This document shows positions 1 through 8,078 of a stretch of DNA of 10,813 bases, one piece after another. A program made the translations under genes and the position numbers. This stretch comes from Firmicutes bacterium UBA5500 (GTDB taxonomy: Bacteria; Bacillota; UBA994; UBA5500). The notes under the pieces are model-generated. The model worked only from the letters and a program-made list of their open reading frames with translations. It did no database searches and had not been told where the DNA came from. Positions within the stretch are counted from its first letter, which is position 1. Each line of letters starts with the position of its first letter. Where the stretch lies: the NCBI GenBank assembly GCA_002427055.1, contig DIPA01000104.1, forward strand, positions 28,160 through 38,972, written 5' to 3'.

Positions 1-103
1 GGAGTATATGGCTTGTGACCTTCTGACCTAATTACGTTCCATATCTTTAGCCAACAAAAAAGAGAGGCTGCACTGCAGCCCCTCTTTTTTCCTCTAGAGT
101 TTC
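1..103. other. Intergenic segment downstream of nifJ
   Basis: No gene can be supported here. In one + frame a short open stretch enters from the left edge and stops at TAA 29-31. It could be the last few codons of a rightward gene, but about nine codons are not enough to judge. The remainder is the terminator hairpin at 56-90. Confidence 0.5.
56..90 (-). terminator. Rho-independent terminator of nifJ, probably bidirectional
   Basis: Arms 56-71 and 75-90 pair over 16 positions with one A-C mismatch (65/81) around the loop ACT. The outer six pairs are A-T, so each strand ends the stem in a run of six T. The hairpin begins 13 bases past the nifJ stop codon. Its symmetry would also let it stop a rightward transcript arriving from the left edge. 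Confidence 0.9.
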
Positions 104-3631
<3,528 letters not shown>

Positions 3632-3685
3632 CTATTGAGTATTTTTGGTACAGCAGAGTTGTAGATAGTTATCCGCTTATCTTAT

Positions 3686-3715
3686 AGTATAGATTTAAGG
3701 ATAAGAAGTAAACAA
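3686..3715 (-). promoter_or_regulatory. Candidate sigma-A promoter for nifJ
   Basis: On the minus strand TTGTTT (3715-3710) is followed after 18 bases by TATACT (3691-3686). This leaves a leader of roughly 65 bases before ATG 3616. The -10 box is good and the -35 box moderate. An overlapping reading (TTTACT, 17 bases, TACTAT) is also possible. Confidence 0.3.
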
Positions 3716-3810
3716 AGGGTGTTACCTACTATGAACTATCTGATACCTTGGTATTGGCTAATTTAATTAGTGACCAATGTCCGACCTTACTATTAGCTGC
3801 ACCGTATAAG

Positions 3811-3816
3811 TATAAT
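3811..3816 (+). promoter_or_regulatory. Candidate -10 box for the UPF0291-amidohydrolase pair
   Basis: A perfect TATAAT lies inside the symmetric stretch GTATA-AGTATAATG-TATAC (3804-3822). The -35 box is poor; TTACTA at 3787-3792 with an 18-base spacer is the best seen. Initiation near 3823 would give a leader of about 125 bases before ATG 3949, long for such a small gene. Confidence 0.35.
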
Positions 3817-3948
3817 GTATACCTTTGGACAATCACCTGTCCAGCCTGTCTTGGCCAAATGCTTGACGAGTGCTTTGCATCGATGCAGATTGTGGCCTTA
3901 GGGAGCAAACGCTGCGTTATCTCAGACCACAAAGAGAGGAGGATAAAC

Positions 3949-4173
3949 ATGTTGAACCAAGAAAGACTAGCAAGAATTAATGAATTGGCGCAAAAACAAC
4001 GTTCGCTTGGGTTAACTGTTGCGGAGCAGGCTGAGCAGCATGCATTAAGGCAAGCCTATTTGGAGGCTTTTCGTGCTTCCATGAGGGCTCAGTTAGCAGC
4101 TCAGGGCTTACAGCCGTTATCGAAGCCAGGTACCTGCACTTGCGGTAAACATGACCACGACCACCTTCGTTAA
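3949..4173 (+). CDS. UPF0291 (DUF896, YnzC-like) small protein with Cys/His tail
   Basis: The product is 74 residues. Residues 1-50 carry the family signature LARINELAQKQRSLGLT followed by EQ, ALRQAYLEAFR and MRAQL, which in known members folds as a short two-helix hairpin. The biochemical role of the family is not known to me; Bacillus subtilis ynzC lies in the LexA-controlled yneA operon. Start ATG 3949 follows a strong AGAGAGGAGG site at 3933-3942 and matches the family N-terminus, so the longer frame from TTG 3748 is not used. The unusual part is the end: C63, C65, H68, H70 and H72 make a C-x-C-x2-H-x-H-x-H tail that could bind a metal ion (inference). The next gene starts 34 bases downstream on the same strand, so the two are probably co-transcribed. 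Confidence 0.9.
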   Translation: MLNQERLARINELAQKQRSLGLTVAEQAEQHALRQAYLEAFRASMRAQLAAQGLQPLSKPGTCTCGKHDHDHLR

Positions 4174-4207
4174 GGAATTGTAACAAATAGCAAAGGGGAG
4201 AGCTAGT

Positions 4208-5449
4208 ATGACTGTTTTGCACATAAGGCGCGAACGGTTGCTGGAAAGCATACGAGAACTCAGCTGCATCGGTGCTACTAGCAAGGGAGGGGTGACTCGT
4301 TTTGCCCTTACTGGAGAAGATCGACAGGCGCGGGAGTGGCTGCAAGCTAGGGCTAAAGCGCATGACCTTGACTCTCATTTCGATGCCGTCGGTAATCTGT
4401 TTGTCTACTGTAGAGCAGACGCTGCAGGGGGGCCACCGGTGCTTGTAGGTTCTCACGTAGATACAGTACCTGATGGTGGCCGTTATGACGGTGCCCTTGG
4501 TGTATTGGCTGGGTTAGAGAGCCTAATTAGTCTGCAGGAATCAAAAGCGCAACTAAGCCGACCAGTTTGGTTGGCAGTATGGACTGAAGAGGAAGGCAGC
4601 CGTTTTCGTAACGGTTTGATCGGTAGCAGGGCCTTTATCGGAGAAGTAGCTCCCACTGAGCTAGACGATGCTGATGCTCAAGGGATTACCTTAGCTAGTG
4701 CCCTGCGCAATTGGGAACTTGAACCGGCTCAGCTGACAGAGGTAGCTAGAGAGCCCGGCCAAGTGCATGCCTATGTTGAATTACATATAGAGCAGGGTGC
4801 TAAGTTAGATGCTGCGGGGTTACAAGTTGGGGTTGTGACTGGCATTGTAGGTATCAGGCGTTATGATGTATCTGTCAAAGGGCAGGCTAATCATGCAGGT
4901 ACTACTCCTATGCACCTGCGCCAGGACGCTTTGGTGGCAGCTGCTCAGATGGTGCAATCCGTTGAGCAATTGGTCAAAGCCAGTGGGCACGCTGATGCGG
5001 TGGGTACAGTGGGCAAGCTTAGTGTACAACCAGGTGGAGTTAATGTAGTACCTGGCCAGGTTGATTTCTCTCTAGAAGTCCGTGATCTAGAGACGTCTGT
5101 TATGGATGAATTGGTTGAGCGGATTTTGTCGAAGTTCCGAGAGATTGCAGACACTCGAAATGTACAGCTCTGCTGGGAACTAACTTCAGATGTTAAACCA
5201 GCGCCGTTATCTAGAGAAATACGGCAGACTATCGCTGAGGTGGCCAGTGACCTTGGTTACTCATGGCAAGACATGCCCAGCGGAGCCGGGCATGATGCGC
5301 AACACTTGGCTTGTATTTGCCCTACTGGTATGATTTTTGTGCCCAGTAAGGATGGTATTAGCCATTCTCCTCACGAGTTTACAGCCGACGATAACTGCGT
5401 GCGGGGCGCTAATGTCTTACTGAATACCATTGTCCAGTTGGCGAAGTAG
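4208..5449 (+). CDS. M20-family amidohydrolase (N-carbamoyl-L-amino acid hydrolase or allantoate amidohydrolase type)
   Basis: The 413-residue product is a cytoplasmic dinuclear-metal hydrolase of the M20 ureidohydrolase group, which removes ammonia and CO2 from N-carbamoyl compounds such as N-carbamoyl amino acids, beta-ureidopropionate or allantoate. Expected metal ligands are visible: H83 in GSHVDTV, bridging D94 in GGRYDGALG, E129 in TEEEGSRF, H193 in HIEQG and H386 in SHSPHE. E128 is the likely catalytic base. The lid/dimer domain contains ANHAGTTP (H229), N279 and R292, positions that in related enzymes hold the substrate carboxylate. Length is normal and no key residue is missing. ATG 4208 follows AAGGGGAG at 4193-4200 with good spacing. 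Substrate cannot be fixed from the sequence; no hydantoinase, allantoinase or dihydropyrimidinase gene is in the window. It probably shares a transcript with the upstream UPF0291 gene. Confidence 0.9.
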   Translation: MTVLHIRRERLLESIRELSCIGATSKGGVTRFALTGEDRQAREWLQARAKAHDLDSHFDAVGNLFVYCRADAAGGPPVLVGSHVDTVPDGGRYDGALGVLAGLESLISLQESKAQLSRPVWLAVWTEEEGSRFRNGLIGSRAFIGEVAPTELDDADAQGITLASALRNWELEPAQLTEVAREPGQVHAYVELHIEQGAKLDAAGLQVGVVTGIVGIRRYDVSVKGQANHAGTTPMHLRQDALVAAAQMVQSVEQLVKASGHADAVGTVGKLSVQPGGVNVVPGQVDFSLEVRDLETSVMDELVERILSKFREIADTRNVQLCWELTSDVKPAPLSREIRQTIAEVASDLGYSWQDMPSGAGHDAQHLACICPTGMIFVPSKDGISHSPHEFTADDNCVRGANVLLNTIVQLAK

Positions 5450-5471
5450 GTACTTACCTAACGTCACCCCA

Positions 5472-5491
5472 GTGGTTGAATAGGCAACCAC
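5472..5491 (+). other. Small hairpin after the amidohydrolase gene
   Basis: GTGGTTG (5472-5478) and CAACCAC (5485-5491) form a perfect seven-base-pair stem with a six-base loop. There is no clear T-run after it, so it may be an accessory or 3'-end stabilising structure rather than the terminator itself. Confidence 0.4.
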
Positions 5492-5520
5492 ATCTTTGAT
5501 TCTAAAGACTTGATACAAGA

Positions 5521-5567
5521 AAAGCGTGTCGCGCTGCGTTTAGTAAACGCTTAGCGACACGCTTTTT
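5521..5567. terminator. Nested-stem bidirectional terminator between convergent genes
   Basis: AAAAGCGTGTCGC (5521-5533) pairs perfectly with GCGACACGCTTTT (5555-5567). Inside it GCGTTT (5537-5542) pairs with AAACGC (5546-5551) around loop AGT, separated from the outer stem by a 3x3 internal loop. T-runs exist on both strands. It lies between the stop of the rightward amidohydrolase gene (5449) and the stop of the leftward DppA gene (5580), so it can serve both. Confidence 0.9.
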
Positions 5568-5579
5568 GTTTGGATTCTA

Positions 5580-6389
5580 CTAGGCTCCTAAGTTAATCAT
5601 GCAGCGCAGGCCGCGGAAGGCTTCCATGTAATCGGTGTGGCTAAAACTAACCGTGCTACCGTCAACACGCACTGCGCCTGGCATCATGGCTGCTGCATCG
5701 GCCATGCCGGCGTTGATGAACTGCAAGTTGAAGGTATAGGGTCCTGTGGGAAGATATGGCTTGTATTGATTTATGTTCTTAAGTGCTTTTTGCACGCCAT
5801 TCTCAATTACCTCGCAGGCTTTGGCCGGATGTAATGAACGAGCAGAAACGCGTGTAATAGCATGTTTAACACAGGCGGTTTCAACATTGCCTAGCGTTTC
5901 TTCGGCTTCTTTACAGAGTTCATTGTCACCGGAGACGAAGACAACCGGCACTTTGTAGTAACCAGCGACAGCCGCGTTGATGGCCGTTTCACCAATAGGT
6001 TGGCCATTTAGCCAGACATTAGAGACGCTACGGCTACTGATAGTGTGGCTAAGAACACCGTGTTGTAGCATACGTGCATGATAGCCAACAAACATAGCTG
6101 CGTCAAATCGTGGGTCGATACCTTCCATCATCATCAGAGGTTTGGGCGTGCCCTGAATAAGCTCAGCAGCTGGGTGAAGCTCATGTGGCAATAGGTTAGT
6201 TTGGCAACCGTGGGAGTCGTTGATCAGAATCTCAGTGGCGCCCGCTGCTAAGGCTCCTAAAACGGCGGCATTAGCCTCAGCCGTCATCTGACGACGAGCA
6301 CGTTCATAGTTGTTCCCAGCGGCACTGGTGCTTTCGCTATTGACGATAGTAGCAATTCCCTCAATGTCAACCGAAATGTAAACTCGCAT
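5580..6389 (-). CDS. dppA: M55-family D-aminopeptidase DppA, second paralogue
   Basis: The 269-residue product matches zinc D-aminopeptidases of the DppA family, which in B. subtilis assemble as a decamer and release N-terminal D-amino acids from short peptides such as D-Ala-D-Ala. Visible family features are the N-terminal YISVDIEG (D8, E10), INDSHG (D58, H60), VGYHA (H104), LSHT (H115, the proposed nucleophile) and E134, a full set of metal and catalytic residues. No signal peptide is seen, so it should be cytoplasmic. ATG 6389 follows AAAAGGAG with a rather long 11-base gap. It is the last gene of the leftward cluster, 48 bases after its tandem paralogue, and ends just before the 5521-5567 terminator. 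By hand count it is about 75% identical to that paralogue, with no gaps. Exact substrate is unknown. Confidence 0.93.
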   Translation of the reverse strand: MRVYISVDIEGIATIVNSESTSAAGNNYERARRQMTAEANAAVLGALAAGATEILINDSHGCQTNLLPHELHPAAELIQGTPKPLMMMEGIDPRFDAAMFVGYHARMLQHGVLSHTISSRSVSNVWLNGQPIGETAINAAVAGYYKVPVVFVSGDNELCKEAEETLGNVETACVKHAITRVSARSLHPAKACEVIENGVQKALKNINQYKPYLPTGPYTFNLQFINAGMADAAAMMPGAVRVDGSTVSFSHTDYMEAFRGLRCMINLGA

Positions 6390-6437
6390 TATTCTTGATG
6401 CTCCTTTTCTGTTTGCCTTATGGTACTGATGTTGTTA

Positions 6438-7250
6438 TTACGCTCTTGCAAGGCTGATCATGCAACGCAGGCCGCGGAAAGCCTCAATATAATCAGCGCT
6501 ACTAAAACTTACGGTGCTTGCATCTACTCTAACTGTGCCCGGCATCATGGCTGCGGCATCGGCCATACCAGCATTGATGAACTGTAGGGTAAAGGTATAA
6601 GGTCCCTCCGGCTGATAGAGTTTGTATTGAGCTAAATCTTGCAGTGCATCTTTTACGCCTTTTTCAATTAGTTCACAAGCTCTTTCTGGGTGTAATGAGC
6701 GAGCTGAGTAGCGGGTGATTGCCTGCTTAACAGCTACAGTTTTAACATTCCCCAGCTCTGCTTGCACGTCTTGGCATAGTCTGTCATCGCCAGAGACAAA
6801 GACGACAGGTGCCTTGAAATAACCAGCGATTGCAGCGTTAATAGCCGCTTCGTTCATAGGCTTCCCATTGAGATAGATATTTGAAACTGTACCGCCGCTG
6901 ATAGTATGGCTTAGAACGCCCGGTTGCTGCATGCGGGCATGATAACCGATGAAAACCGCTGCATCAAAACCGCCATCAACACCTTCCATCATTACCAGAG
7001 GTTTTGGCGTACCCTGAATTAGTTCTGCTGCTGGATGTAGTTCTTCAGGAATGAGGTTGGTCATGCTGCCATGAGAATCATTAATGAGAATCTCTGTAGC
7101 ACCTGCTGCTATAGCACCTAAGACAGCAGCGTTAGCTTCAGCTGTCATCTGGCGCCGAGCTCTCGTATAGTCGTACCCTTTTGCTCCGGTGCTTTCACCA
7201 TTGACTACGGTACAAATACCTTCAATGTCAACCGAAATGTAAACACGCAT
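6438..7250 (-). CDS. dppA: M55-family D-aminopeptidase DppA, first paralogue
   Basis: The 270-residue product is a second DppA-type zinc D-aminopeptidase. It keeps the same residues as its neighbour: D8 and E10 in YISVDIEG, D58 and H60 in INDSHG, H104 in IGYHA, H115 in LSHT and E134. Both copies therefore look catalytically intact. Differences from the other copy cluster at residues 12-28, 61-69, 91-110, 119-133, 153-170 and 199-213, while 31-60 and 70-90 are nearly identical. ATG 7250 follows a strong AAAAGGAGG site on the minus strand, again about 11 bases away. It lies 121 bases downstream of the ECF S-component gene, a gap that contains a hairpin (7299-7320), so it may be read from the ECF promoter, from one not recognised here, or both. 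Confidence 0.93.
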   Translation of the reverse strand: MRVYISVDIEGICTVVNGESTGAKGYDYTRARRQMTAEANAAVLGAIAAGATEILINDSHGSMTNLIPEELHPAAELIQGTPKPLVMMEGVDGGFDAAVFIGYHARMQQPGVLSHTISGGTVSNIYLNGKPMNEAAINAAIAGYFKAPVVFVSGDDRLCQDVQAELGNVKTVAVKQAITRYSARSLHPERACELIEKGVKDALQDLAQYKLYQPEGPYTFTLQFINAGMADAAAMMPGTVRVDASTVSFSSADYIEAFRGLRCMISLARA

Positions 7251-7298
7251 AGATTACTGATCCTCCTTTTGTGTTGGTCTAGTTACCTCAAGCAATAT

Positions 7299-7320
7299 AT
7301 TGGCCTCTTTTGCGGCCAAT
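7299..7320 (-). other. Hairpin between the ECF gene and the DppA pair
   Basis: ATTGGCC (7299-7305) and GGCCAAT (7314-7320) form a perfect seven-base-pair stem with an eight-base loop. On the minus strand it is followed by ATATTG rather than a T-run. It could be a weak terminator, an attenuator or an RNA processing/stability element within the operon. Confidence 0.4.
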
Positions 7321-7371
7321 CCTGCCTGCGAGAACTAAAATTCCTCTCGTACGTCTATAGCTGTGAGATAC

Positions 7372-7890
7372 TTACTGATTCTTGCGGCTGTTGTTTAGGG
7401 CTGTACGTAATGGAATAAGTAAGGGGATGGTGATAATTACAGATCCTACGGCTTGTATGGCATTGCTAGGAATGCTAGTGAGTGCTACTTTCCACCCGTA
7501 CATAAAGCTCCCACTAATGAAATAACCGAGGATCATCCAGGCACCGGCTAGCGTCATGCCAATGATAGGCATAGCTAGCTTAGATTGACTGTGCCAATTA
7601 CGATACACTATGAGACCTACTAACAGACCTTCCAGACCCTTAATGGCTAGTGTCCAGGGCGCGTAATGCGTGTAGCCTGATAGTGCATCAGCTAGAGCAG
7701 AGCCTATACCTCCGGCTAGCATGCCTGGAATGGGCCCCATCAAGGCTCCTGTAAGAAAGACAAAGGCATCACCGAAGTTAATAAAACCTTCTGTTGCAGG
7801 AGTTGGAATTTGGATAATCATGGTGCCGATGGTAACCAGGGCGGTAAATAAAGCGGTGGTTACCCATCTACGCAATAATGTGGAATTCAA
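7372..7890 (-). CDS. ECF transporter S component (substrate-binding membrane subunit)
   Basis: The 172-residue hydrophobic protein has about six membrane segments (roughly residues 9-28, 38-52, 54-70, 82-97, 106-126 and 143-163). It carries a conserved-looking stretch FINFGDAFVFLTGALMGP followed by a GGIGSALADAL segment, typical of the ECF S-component family formerly called DUF1393 (riboflavin-type S components). The first helix contains A13-x3-A17, the motif S components use to dock on the EcfT subunit. It should bind a vitamin or similar small molecule and work with shared EcfA/A'/T subunits, which are not in this window. The start is TTG 7890, placed by an AGGGAG site about 10 bases before it; no ATG or GTG lies nearby in frame. 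It is the first gene of the leftward cluster. No riboswitch is evident upstream, so the substrate stays open. Confidence 0.85.
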   Translation of the reverse strand: MNSTLLRRWVTTALFTALVTIGTMIIQIPTPATEGFINFGDAFVFLTGALMGPIPGMLAGGIGSALADALSGYTHYAPWTLAIKGLEGLLVGLIVYRNWHSQSKLAMPIIGMTLAGAWMILGYFISGSFMYGWKVALTSIPSNAIQAVGSVIITIPLLIPLRTALNNSRKNQ

Positions 7891-8078
7891 TTCTGTTACA
7901 CTCCCTATAACTGTGCTGAGTAATTGCTAGCGAAAGTATATCATAGTAGCAGCTAGGTTGCGTACCTATTGTTCCCCTGCAAAATTTAGGTTAGCCTTAA
8001 GTAGGAAGTTTGCGGTTTGTGTCGAATTAAGTTTTAGCATTACGTAGGCCCAACAATTGGGTAGGGAAAGGAGACAAC
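7891..8078. other. Divergent intergenic region between the ECF S component and the amidase
   Basis: The left half holds the leftward extended -10 promoter. For the rightward amidase gene I see only weak elements (TTGCGG at 8010-8015 and TAGCAT at 8035-8040, 19 bases apart). A CCCAA-CAA-TTGGG inverted repeat (8049-8061) lies just before the amidase ribosome site AAAGGAG (8067-8073). No gene or recognisable riboswitch is present. Confidence 0.45.
7935..7943 (-). promoter_or_regulatory. Candidate extended -10 promoter for the ECF-DppA cluster
   Basis: The minus strand reads TGATATACT (7943-7935), an extended -10 element (TGn plus TATACT). No good -35 box is seen 17 bases upstream, as is common for extended -10 promoters. 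Initiation near 7928 would leave a leader of about 38 bases before the TTG start. Confidence 0.45.

Noticed and set aside
3716-3727. AGGGTGTTACCT resembling the T-box conserved sequence
   Set aside because: It differs from the T-box core, and there is no specifier stem, antiterminator or downstream terminator; a leader of the needed length would lie inside nifJ.
3907-3920. AAC-GCTGC-GTT as a possible LexA box near a UPF0291 gene
   Set aside because: The Gram-positive LexA box needs GAAC-N4-GTTC; here the spacer is five bases and the flanking G/C positions do not match.
3748-3948. Upstream extension of the UPF0291 frame starting at TTG 3748
   Set aside because: The translated extension shows no family similarity and has no ribosome site, while ATG 3949 has a near-perfect one and gives the normal family N-terminus.
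4820-5154. Open frames opposite the amidohydrolase gene
   Set aside because: They are shadows of a gene with intact catalytic motifs; no domains and no ribosome sites.
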